From the IMG/VR virus record IMGVR_UViG_3300017788_000159, positions 1 to 25,086 of that record: 25,086 bases of DNA. One strand, 5' to 3'. Made by a program: the position numbers and the translations under genes. Of the stretch, positions 7,366 through 13,412 are shown piece by piece. The notes under the pieces are model-generated. The model did no database searches. It was not told where the DNA came from and was given only the letters and a program-made list of their open reading frames with translations. The DNA is from a virus. Positions within the stretch are counted from its first letter, which is position 1; every line of letters begins with the position of its first letter.

Positions 7366-7727
7366 CAGTACTCCTCGAGGCCTGCCAACGTCATCGTTAC
7401 CTTGCTACTAACCGAAGCCTGTGCATACACTTTATGATTTTGCGCAGCACGTAAAACGATTGATGTGTTAATTATCTTCGTTTCCCCGGCCCCCAGGGAA
7501 ACAGCGCTAAACACGGTGTCTGATGCATCTGCGGCTCCGCTTATGTCAATGTAAAGCGTAAATGTACTACTTGTTGAATCGGTATTACAAACAATTATCT
7601 GCTTGAGAATCGTAACATTCGTTGCCTGACTGGTCCCAGATGTGGTCGGGTTAGCAGAGTCATATATTGCCGCGGCTGAAGTAGGGAGAAAATTGGGCCC
7701 GTATAAGGCTGCTTGATAGAGTGCCAT
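7365..7727 (-). CDS. Small phage tail accessory protein, paralogue of the gene at 15484-15843
   Basis: The product has 120 residues and starts at ATG 7727 behind AAGGAG. It shares an overall pattern with the 119-residue protein at 15484-15843: a short N-terminal segment, a strand ending in VTILKQIIVCNTDS (compare TTIVKQIILTNTTA), a middle strand with TLYIDIS, an AGETKIINTSIVL (compare AYETIAFNCSLVM) and a closing strand VTMTLAGLEEY (compare VNMTVVGVEET). This beta-sandwich type is common next to tail-fibre genes. It is probably a virion component of the appendage encoded by 4930-7365. The 74 bases upstream contain no further gene that I can support. Confidence 0.72.
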   Translation of the reverse strand: MALYQAALYGPNFLPTSAAAIYDSANPTTSGTSQATNVTILKQIIVCNTDSTSSTFTLYIDISGAADASDTVFSAVSLGAGETKIINTSIVLRAAQNHKVYAQASVSSKVTMTLAGLEEY

Positions 7728-7801
7728 TAGTGCTCCTTGAGGGCAGAAATACTCGTATTCAGTTTAGCGCACGCTTGCACTTGCCCAAGACAGAACTGCT
7801 G

Positions 7802-8575
7802 CTATTGGTCGCACGATGCATCAAGGTCTGCTGAATAAGTTTCTGAAATTTGACCAACCAAGACCTGTATTAGTTCGTTGCGTTGCCGCTGTGCCGTTGA
7901 CGGTGATATGTGCTGCTTATAAAGCAATTTCGGGATATGGAGGCACTGAGTTGCTAAATAAGTACGCACAAAAAGTTCATAATCATCAGCAACCGGCAGG
8001 TGCTGATTATGTCCACCAATATTTCTGTAGGTGTCTGCTCTCCACGCTCTTACGTGATTGGGAGCAGAAACAATATGACCAACCGTAGTTCGGTTTAGTT
8101 CTGGGGCACGCATGACCCATACCCCATACTCCTCTGACCAATAGTCTGCGCCGAAGCCAAACGCCCATCCATCTGGATAACGCCCGGACTGCCCATCGGG
8201 AAGTATTTCGCACCAGTCCGAGTAAACGAACCCAACATCGCTGTTATCAGAAAACGCCGAACTGATAATAGTGAGCGCATCTGGTGTCAGTTCGTCATCG
8301 TGGTCCAGTTCAACCAGAATGTCCCCTTCGGCGACCATAAATCCACGTCGCTTGACGGCTCCAATTGACCCAGAATAGACGTGAGAGCGGTGCATCTGGA
8401 TTCTGTATCTTTCATCAGCGCAAAATCCATATAATTGCCGCCAGGTCTCATTATTGGTTGAGTCATCCCAAACAACCCATTCCCAGTCTGTGAATGTTTG
8501 CGCCTTTAGTGATGCCCAAGTACGAGCAAGAACTTCAGGGTCAGTGTTGTATGTGGGCGTGATGATTGAAATCAT
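7802..8575 (-). CDS. Family 2 (GT-A) glycosyltransferase
   Basis: The frame is open to 8773, but the start is taken at ATG 8575 (MISIITPTYN), which overlaps the TGA of the upstream membrane-protein gene (ATGA) and begins exactly at the GT2 core. The product has 257 residues. GT-A hallmarks are the nucleotide-binding start IITPTYN (4-10), VVWDDST with Asp37/Asp38, the DXD-like ELDHDDELTPD (89-99, Asp91/93/94) for metal and sugar-nucleotide binding, and ADDYELFVRT (196-205) with the general-base position. Such enzymes move a sugar from a nucleotide donor to a protein, glycan or small molecule. The donor and acceptor are not readable here. It is the last gene of the accessory enzyme island and is soluble; the three-TM protein encoded just upstream might tether it. 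Confidence 0.88.
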   Translation of the reverse strand: MISIITPTYNTDPEVLARTWASLKAQTFTDWEWVVWDDSTNNETWRQLYGFCADERYRIQMHRSHVYSGSIGAVKRRGFMVAEGDILVELDHDDELTPDALTIISSAFSDNSDVGFVYSDWCEILPDGQSGRYPDGWAFGFGADYWSEEYGVWVMRAPELNRTTVGHIVSAPNHVRAWRADTYRNIGGHNQHLPVADDYELFVRTYLATQCLHIPKLLYKQHISPSTAQRQRNELIQVLVGQISETYSADLDASCDQ

Positions 8576-8859
8576 AGGAAGTGTTTCAGAATTGCAGAAG
8601 AAGCAAGAATCACCCAAGCCACATTGAACAAAATGATAGTTGGGAGTGTTTTCTCCGTTGATGACCAGATGAGCGCGATACTTGACGCAATTGCGAAAAT
8701 GTAAAGCCACCACCATTGAGCACCAAAAAGAAGACCCGGAAAGATAATTAATAGTTTGGTAGTGAAGCCCCACGCTTCAACAATATTGGGCTTGTTCCAG
8801 TATTGCTTTTTGAACATCTTGACTACAGCGTTAGTTATCTTTGTAATTAAACTATTCAT
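8572..8859 (-). CDS. Small membrane protein with about 3 TM segments
   Basis: The product has 95 residues and starts at ATG 8859 (behind CAGGAAAA), inside the end of the upstream gene. A basic amphipathic N-terminus (TKITNAVVKMFKKQYW) precedes hydrophobic segments FTTKLLIIFPGLLFGA, WWWLYIFAIASSIALIW and PTIILFNVAWVILASSAIL. A compact WSSTEKTLPT loop joins the last two. It ends HFL and its stop overlaps the start of the glycosyltransferase gene, so the two are probably translated together and may act together at the membrane. I recognise no named family. Confidence 0.72.
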   Translation of the reverse strand: MNSLITKITNAVVKMFKKQYWNKPNIVEAWGFTTKLLIIFPGLLFGAQWWWLYIFAIASSIALIWSSTEKTLPTIILFNVAWVILASSAILKHFL

Positions 8860-9121
8860 TATTTTCCTGTGGATAACCAACGATACCTACTACTTGCAAT
8901 AGGGTAGTAAGGTCAAACACCGCACGATGTATTTGGTCTTTTGGCAAGTTGTAGTACATTAAGTTTCGGACAGATAAGTAGTTGGCGTTAGAAATGTACT
9001 GGGGTTCAAGTCCTGCAAGTCGCGTTAACCTAAATGCCTCGCTCTTGCAATAGTCAGCAAGTTGCATCTTGATGCGGCTCTTCACCCTTGCTACTTCATC
9101 CACGATATCTCCAATCAACAT
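8852..9121 (-). CDS. Small protein of unknown function, paralogue of 12767-12985
   Basis: The product has 89 residues from ATG 9121, which overlaps the oxygenase gene's end; a GTG with a nearby GGAG farther in (MDEVARVKSR) is an alternative start. It is helical, and its core LAGLEPQYISNANYLSVRN matches the core LAGIEP, then NY, VR and a Tyr, of the 72-residue protein at 12767-12985. There is further agreement in the final helix (HRAVFDLTTLLQVVG versus RKALIELSGVLYFSI). It might be a small adaptor or regulator for the island's enzymes, but nothing in the sequence shows a reaction. It overlaps the next gene. Confidence 0.7.
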   Translation of the reverse strand: MLIGDIVDEVARVKSRIKMQLADYCKSEAFRLTRLAGLEPQYISNANYLSVRNLMYYNLPKDQIHRAVFDLTTLLQVVGIVGYPQENNE

Positions 9122-9903
9122 GAGCACTCACCGCCCGCATGACCATTGACTGATTGAATCGTTGCGGTTACGAATGTAGAGACTATCCACTTATCGGATG
9201 ATAGTGGCATTAATCCCTCGTGGGGATGGGTCCAGTAAGCGGGAAATAACGCAACCCGACCGGCTATGGCATCAATCACTGTTTGATGGAAGGGGAAATG
9301 GGTTCCTCCACCTGCCTCAACCGTATTGAGATAAATAATTACCCCTAAGGTCCTATGGGATGCATTACCAACCCATGGTGACCCGTCAGTATGCGGGTTA
9401 TAGAAGCCAATGTTCTTTGCGTATTTTTGCACCTGATATCCGGTATCAGCCGTCATGCAGAATTGAAAACTATCCGGCTGACACAAGGTGGGAAATGTTT
9501 CTTTGTAAAGATTAATAATTTCCCATAGGCGTGAAAAAATCTGCCTATCAAACTTATGCTCTTCGTTGCGTGGTTCTTCGTTTTGCGATATTTGCTCAAT
9601 GTGCCAGTCTGTTGACACCTTCGTGCGGATATCAACTCCACCCATTGTTCTCCCAACCTTGGATTTCTGCATGTTGGTGGAGCAGTATTCAATGAGGCTC
9701 GCGCAAAAATCTGGCGAAAAAACACCATCAACATATGCAATTGCTGATGGTCTACCACGGGGGAAAGTAAATGGCACTGGGTCGTTTGGCGTTACACCGA
9801 TGCCGAGGGTTGTCGGGAGCAATAGTTCACTCAGCGTCAGTTGTTTTACGGTTTTTTCTATAACCGAGTCCAATTCCCTCTCCTTGGAGTCTTGTTGGTC
9901 CAT
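9115..9903 (-). CDS. 2-oxoglutarate/Fe(II) oxygenase, prolyl-4-hydroxylase type
   Basis: The start is uncertain. ATG 9903 (GAAGGGGTG upstream) is used here, giving 262 residues and a 77-base overlap with the previous gene; TTG 9873 behind AAGGAGAGG is an alternative. The catalytic double-stranded beta helix is clear. YNPHTDG supplies His171 and Asp173, the RVALFPAYWTHPHEG strand supplies distal His228, and Lys238 lies exactly ten residues later. H-x-D, then H and K separated by ten, is the arrangement of collagen-type prolyl 4-hydroxylases, where the Lys binds 2-oxoglutarate. GVIIYLN and GGGTHFPF fit the family core. Family members hydroxylate proline or other residues of proteins, or small molecules. 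The substrate here is unknown. It sits between the 253-residue unknown protein and a small paralogue protein. Confidence 0.88.
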   Translation of the reverse strand: MDQQDSKERELDSVIEKTVKQLTLSELLLPTTLGIGVTPNDPVPFTFPRGRPSAIAYVDGVFSPDFCASLIEYCSTNMQKSKVGRTMGGVDIRTKVSTDWHIEQISQNEEPRNEEHKFDRQIFSRLWEIINLYKETFPTLCQPDSFQFCMTADTGYQVQKYAKNIGFYNPHTDGSPWVGNASHRTLGVIIYLNTVEAGGGTHFPFHQTVIDAIAGRVALFPAYWTHPHEGLMPLSSDKWIVSTFVTATIQSVNGHAGGECSC

Positions 9904-10588
9904 CAGAAACACCCCTTCCGTAAACATATTTGAAGTCATCCTCTGAGCCGAACTTAATTGATTCTGTATCGCCGCTTCGTAAGAAAGGAAATATCTGAAC
10001 AAGAGGCTCACCGTATCGAATCACAAATGGTTCGGTGCCCTTGAGGTTTAGTACGACATTCATTTGGTGGTAGTAGTCGGTGTGAACAAGCGCTGGCACC
10101 ACATCGTAGTTATTGTTTGGCTCGTATGGAATGCCTGTAATGATTGACGACCAACCCTTGGCAGTTACGATAGAGTACGGGTTTACCAGTTTTGGGTACG
10201 GAGAACTTTCGATTCCTCGAACTCTGCTCATTGGACATTCGCCAGTTGTTGAGGCGGGGAATGGCTGACTCTCGAATGGCACTAGAGAGAATGGCATTTG
10301 CCCAATGCTCACATCCCAGCCGCCGAGTTCAGGGCGTGGCACAAACGAGAAATCAGTCCATGCAGGAATAATGAATCCCATATTTAGGTACTCAAGGACT
10401 CCGGCACACCTTCTGATGCCATCTTTTGGTGCCGCCCTAAACCAGTTGGGAAGGTTTTTACCGCCAGCCTTGTAGGGCTTGGCATCCTCAAGTAACCGAT
10501 TGTCCATTGGGATAAGCAGAACTTCGCCGGGTTTTACGCTCTTGCGCATCTGCCGATACTTATTTTTGGGCCTAGTCGTAAAGTTCAT
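9827..10588 (-). CDS. Conserved-looking beta protein of unknown function next to the halogenase (DUF6065-like?)
   Basis: The product is 253 residues. The start is ATG 10588 with a perfect AAGGAG six bases upstream, rather than the earlier TTG at 10609. It is mainly beta, with no TM and no signal peptide. Notable segments are GFIIPAWTDFSFVPRPE, PYSIVTAKGWSSIITGIPYE, VPALVHTDYYHQMNVVLNL and EPFVIRYGEPLVQIFPFLR. They suggest a cupin- or dUTPase-like beta barrel, and the pattern reminds me of the DUF6065 type. It overlaps the halogenase gene by 17 bases and the oxygenase gene downstream, so it is probably part of the same enzymatic unit. It could be a substrate-binding partner, but its function is not known. 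Confidence 0.72.
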   Translation of the reverse strand: MNFTTRPKNKYRQMRKSVKPGEVLLIPMDNRLLEDAKPYKAGGKNLPNWFRAAPKDGIRRCAGVLEYLNMGFIIPAWTDFSFVPRPELGGWDVSIGQMPFSLVPFESQPFPASTTGECPMSRVRGIESSPYPKLVNPYSIVTAKGWSSIITGIPYEPNNNYDVVPALVHTDYYHQMNVVLNLKGTEPFVIRYGEPLVQIFPFLRSGDTESIKFGSEDDFKYVYGRGVSDGPTRLQGEGIGLGYRKNRKTTDAE

Positions 10589-12047
10589 TAAATGACTCCT
10601 TGTGGTCAATCAGTATTTCCGAAATCCGTCCGTGTCTGCGGATTGATATTTCCCTTAGTGCCCACTCTGTTGTATCAAAGTTTGTGAACGCCGTCCTGAT
10701 TGGTTCGGTGTTAATGACATTTTGACCTTGCGCAACATGCAGAAGATGTGCAATTTGGAACATTTCTCCATTGTTATGACCAATAAAATCGCGAGGAAGG
10801 GTTGTTTCTTGCCACAAATCTAACAATTCTTGAAGCGTATCGTTGACTGGCATTTCTGACATAGCCACCCAAAATGGCGTGTCTCGTCTGTCGGAGATAT
10901 AGTGAAGTCGAACCATTGTCAAGATGTTGTCCATCATGGTGTTGAACGACTTGTTATAGGCGCGCTGGGACGCCCAGTGCGATGGTGAGTAGGAGGCAAC
11001 ATACGGAATGAGTTGTTCCATTTGCTGAATCGTGGAACCAATAGATGTTGCTTCAATCGGTTCCACGAACGAACCGGCAAGACCGACCCCACAGCAGTTC
11101 TTCACCCATGGTGAGGTCATATGACCAGCCTCAAACCTAAAGGAACGAGCAGGTTCAATCTTGTACCCAACAGCCTTACATGCTTCAAGTCGAGCATCTT
11201 CATCACTAATAAAAGACGAGCAATAAACATACCCATTGCCCCTGCGTTCTTGGGTAGGAATCTCCCACATCCATCCAGACGAACGGGCACGAGCACGAGT
11301 GTACGGTCTAATCTTTCCATTGGGGTCAGCCTCAGTTGGGAAAGCAAATGCCGAATCACACAAGAGGTACTTGCTGAATGATTTCCATTCGGTGTTCCCG
11401 ATAGAGGTGCTCAAAACCCTACGGAAACCGGTTGCGTCAATCCAGAAGTCTGCTCCGATTGTATTCCCAGACTCAAGTGTTACTGACTTGATATTCCCAG
11501 TATCGGAAGCAAGATTCACCTTGGAAATTGTTCCTTCGATAAAGCCCACGCGCCTTCGTGATGCAACAGCCCTGAAGTACGAATTGAGTTTGAAGGTATC
11601 AAAATGAAATTGATTAGTATTTTTGTGAAGATGTTCTTTTTTGATTTGGTCTGTATATAGACCAATGCTTGCCGTGTTTTGCGTTAGGGGCCTACCCTGA
11701 CGAATAAGTTCGCTGTATACCCCGTAAAGCCTCCACATGAATACAACTTCATCACCCCACACACTATGAAAATAATCAGGAAAAGCATTTGACCACTCTT
11801 CAAAACGAAGTCCATATTTGTGTGTCGCTCGTGTTTCAACAATCATTTCAGCAAGAGGAATCTCACACCGGTCCATCATCTTGCTCCAGTGTTCTGTGCT
11901 TCCCTCACCAACACCGACGATGCCTATTTCTGAAGATGAAATTACAGTAATTTCAGAACGAGGGAACGCAGACCTGAGCATGACCGACGCAAGTAAGCCA
12001 GCAGTTCCGGAGCCAGCAATTGCAAAAGATAGAGGCTTGTCGCTCAT
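10572..12047 (-). CDS. Flavin-dependent halogenase (tryptophan halogenase family, viral type)
   Basis: The product is 491 residues. It has the FAD-binding GSGTAG at 12-17, the candidate catalytic lysine Lys77 in RATHKYGLRF (the lysine that carries the hypohalous species in PrnA/RebH), the family signature GWMWEIP at 258-264 (consensus GWxWxIP), an FAD-site DATGFRR (204-210) and FVEPIEATSIG (327-337) matching the FxEPLExT segment. These enzymes use FADH2, O2 and halide to halogenate indoles, phenols or other aromatics. A characterised cyanophage member, VirX1, prefers iodide. A flavin reductase is needed, but none is in the window, so a host enzyme must supply FADH2. It lies in an overlapping gene run with a 253-residue unknown protein and, upstream, a methyltransferase-like gene. 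The substrate is unknown. Confidence 0.92.
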   Translation of the reverse strand: MSDKPLSFAIAGSGTAGLLASVMLRSAFPRSEITVISSSEIGIVGVGEGSTEHWSKMMDRCEIPLAEMIVETRATHKYGLRFEEWSNAFPDYFHSVWGDEVVFMWRLYGVYSELIRQGRPLTQNTASIGLYTDQIKKEHLHKNTNQFHFDTFKLNSYFRAVASRRRVGFIEGTISKVNLASDTGNIKSVTLESGNTIGADFWIDATGFRRVLSTSIGNTEWKSFSKYLLCDSAFAFPTEADPNGKIRPYTRARARSSGWMWEIPTQERRGNGYVYCSSFISDEDARLEACKAVGYKIEPARSFRFEAGHMTSPWVKNCCGVGLAGSFVEPIEATSIGSTIQQMEQLIPYVASYSPSHWASQRAYNKSFNTMMDNILTMVRLHYISDRRDTPFWVAMSEMPVNDTLQELLDLWQETTLPRDFIGHNNGEMFQIAHLLHVAQGQNVINTEPIRTAFTNFDTTEWALREISIRRHGRISEILIDHKESFNELYD

Positions 12048-12060
12048 GCGTGGAACATTA

Positions 12061-12765
12061 TCACACTGCGTGGCGCGTGCAGAGGGTATATGAGATATAT
12101 CCCTGCATATGCATGATATCGAAATCAGTAAGTTCTTTTAGTCGTCTATGTAGTTCATGGGGGAAACTTGTGGTTCCTGAATCATTGTAAAGTTCTCCAC
12201 CATTGGATGAATTAGAAATAATCAAAAGTCCACCAGGCTTAATTGCACCTACCACAGCATCAAATACATCGGGGTCAGCCATGTAGTTGATGACAATTTG
12301 CGCAAAGTCAACCTGAGGCATTGATGTCCTGATTGTGTGCCAAGATAATGTCGTGACATTTTCAATCGAAGTCGTATCGACTACCTGATTCAATAGGTGT
12401 AATGAGCAGTGGTTTGCTGTGTAAACAGTGGTGAGCGTGTCAGACGCTAGAAGGATTTCAATTGGTGACCCAATCACCAAGCCAGTCTGTGCCTGTGTTA
12501 GACGAGCAAAGAATTTCGGAAAGTGGCTGATTGACCACAGCATGGGTGCCAAAATCTCACCACCCGGTGCTCCGGTTACGCCATAGTAATGAAACTCTGT
12601 CGACCTGCTTGGGTAATCTACGCTTCCGCCTGCAATTGTTTTTACATGCTCAAACATATCCTTACAGACCCGAACATAATCCTCCAAATTTGCCAGAATG
12701 GAATTCGTTGATGTTTGGAGGGCAAAATGAGTTTCATCACCAATGCGAATGAACTGATTGGGCAT
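12061..12765 (-). CDS. Methyltransferase-like (Rossmann-type) protein, degenerate
   Basis: The product is 234 residues. The start is ATG 12765 with AAGGAAG upstream, placed right after the upstream stop; the frame runs slightly farther to 12786. The C-terminal half resembles a class I SAM-dependent methyltransferase: strand LVIGSPIEILLAS in the place of motif I, strand VDFAQIVINYM in the place of motif IV, then DVFDAVVGAIKPGGLLIIS as the post-motif helix and strand. The usual GxGxG loop is not intact (VIGSPIE), so SAM binding is uncertain. The N-terminal part (FHYYGVTGAPGG and others) is not recognised. It directly precedes the halogenase gene, 13 bases away, and could methylate the same substrate or act as a non-catalytic partner. 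Confidence 0.6.
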   Translation of the reverse strand: MPNQFIRIGDETHFALQTSTNSILANLEDYVRVCKDMFEHVKTIAGGSVDYPSRSTEFHYYGVTGAPGGEILAPMLWSISHFPKFFARLTQAQTGLVIGSPIEILLASDTLTTVYTANHCSLHLLNQVVDTTSIENVTTLSWHTIRTSMPQVDFAQIVINYMADPDVFDAVVGAIKPGGLLIISNSSNGGELYNDSGTTSFPHELHRRLKELTDFDIMHMQGYISYTLCTRHAV

Positions 12766-12766
12766 T

Positions 12767-12985
12767 TCACACTTCCTTCGTGACAATGGAGAAGTAAAGT
12801 ACGCCGCTCAACTCAATAAGTGCTTTTCGTAGACGACTACCAGTTAAAGATAAATAAATTGCATCTCTAACTAAATCATAGTTAGTCTCATCAATAATTA
12901 CTGGCTCAATGCCAGCCAAACTACAAAGATAGTAGCAGCGTTCTGCCAAATAGTTGGCGTGGTCTTGTTTGTCGTAATTAATCAT
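12767..12985 (-). CDS. Small protein of unknown function, paralogue of 8852-9121
   Basis: The product is 72 residues from ATG 12985 (MINYDKQDHANYLAERC); a TTG nine bases earlier is an alternative. The ATG overlaps the end of the preceding small gene. It is helical, with core SLAGIEPVIIDETNYDLVRD and closing helix RKALIELSGVLYF. The LAG(I/L)EP, NY, VR and Tyr positions and the final helix match the protein at 8852-9121, and more weakly the one at 13153-13395. It is encoded just before the methyltransferase-like gene. It may be a small accessory factor of the island enzymes; its function is unknown. Confidence 0.68.
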   Translation of the reverse strand: MINYDKQDHANYLAERCYYLCSLAGIEPVIIDETNYDLVRDAIYLSLTGSRLRKALIELSGVLYFSIVTKEV

Positions 12986-13151
12986 TCTGCTCAACCATAA
13001 TCATAAATGGCGTGTCGAGTAGTGGGCATCCACTATCTTCAGTTGCCTGATGCACCAACCAGTCCTGAAGGTGCATCCCATAGTCCACGGGAATTCCCTC
13101 TGCCTGCCTAAGTTCCTCAATGCGATGAGTCACTGGGTCTTCTGGCAACAC
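12978..13151 (-). CDS. Small acidic protein, GTG start, unknown function
   Basis: The product is 57 residues from GTG 13151, which follows the upstream TGA by one base with GGGGG upstream. It ends at TAA 12978, overlapping the start of the next gene. The sequence begins MLPEDPVTHRIEELRQAEG and continues with VDYGMHLQDWLVHQATED and a C-terminal PFMIMVEQND. It is acidic, soluble and partly helical. Evidence for coding is the tight packing with shared stop/start codons on both sides. I recognise no family. Confidence 0.6.
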   Translation of the reverse strand: MLPEDPVTHRIEELRQAEGIPVDYGMHLQDWLVHQATEDSGCPLLDTPFMIMVEQND

Positions 13152-13152
13152 C

Positions 13153-13395
13153 TCATACCCCCAGCGCCGTCAACTTACTTGCAATAATTTGTAGACCAGC
13201 ACAAATTTGTTCAACCCTTACGATATCCCCAGACATTTCGTAGTTATCCAGCGATGCCTCATCGGTAAAATCAAATACCTCTGGGTCAATTCCGTGACGC
13301 AATAGGATTGCCGTAAGTTCTGTTGATAACTGGTCGCGTGATGACTGTAGAACGCTAATTTTGGTCGCGTTAGAAAGTGTGTTAAAGAATGACAT
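13153..13395 (-). CDS. Small helical protein of unknown function, possible distant paralogue of 12767-12985
   Basis: The product is 80 residues from ATG 13395 behind AGGAGATTTT, following the His-rich tip gene by 17 bases. The segment ILLRHGIDPEVFDFTDEASL, followed later by a helix (QICAGLQIIASKLTALG), has the same order as the LAG(I/L)EP core and closing helix of the proteins at 12767-12985 and 8852-9121, but with low identity. Candidate roles are chaperone or adaptor for the tip proteins upstream or the enzymes downstream. No function can be assigned. Confidence 0.65.
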   Translation of the reverse strand: MSFFNTLSNATKISVLQSSRDQLSTELTAILLRHGIDPEVFDFTDEASLDNYEMSGDIVRVEQICAGLQIIASKLTALGV

Positions 13396-13412
13396 AAAAT
13401 CTCCTGTTTTGA

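Noticed and set aside
7728-7801. Possible promoter (TTGGGC, 16 bases, TAAACT) after the glycosyltransferase gene
   Set aside because: Hexamers are weak and no other support is visible; not listed as a feature.
8576-8773. 66-residue N-terminal extension of the glycosyltransferase
   Set aside because: It overlaps the coding region of the membrane protein; the GT2 fold begins at ATG 8575, which is coupled to the upstream stop.
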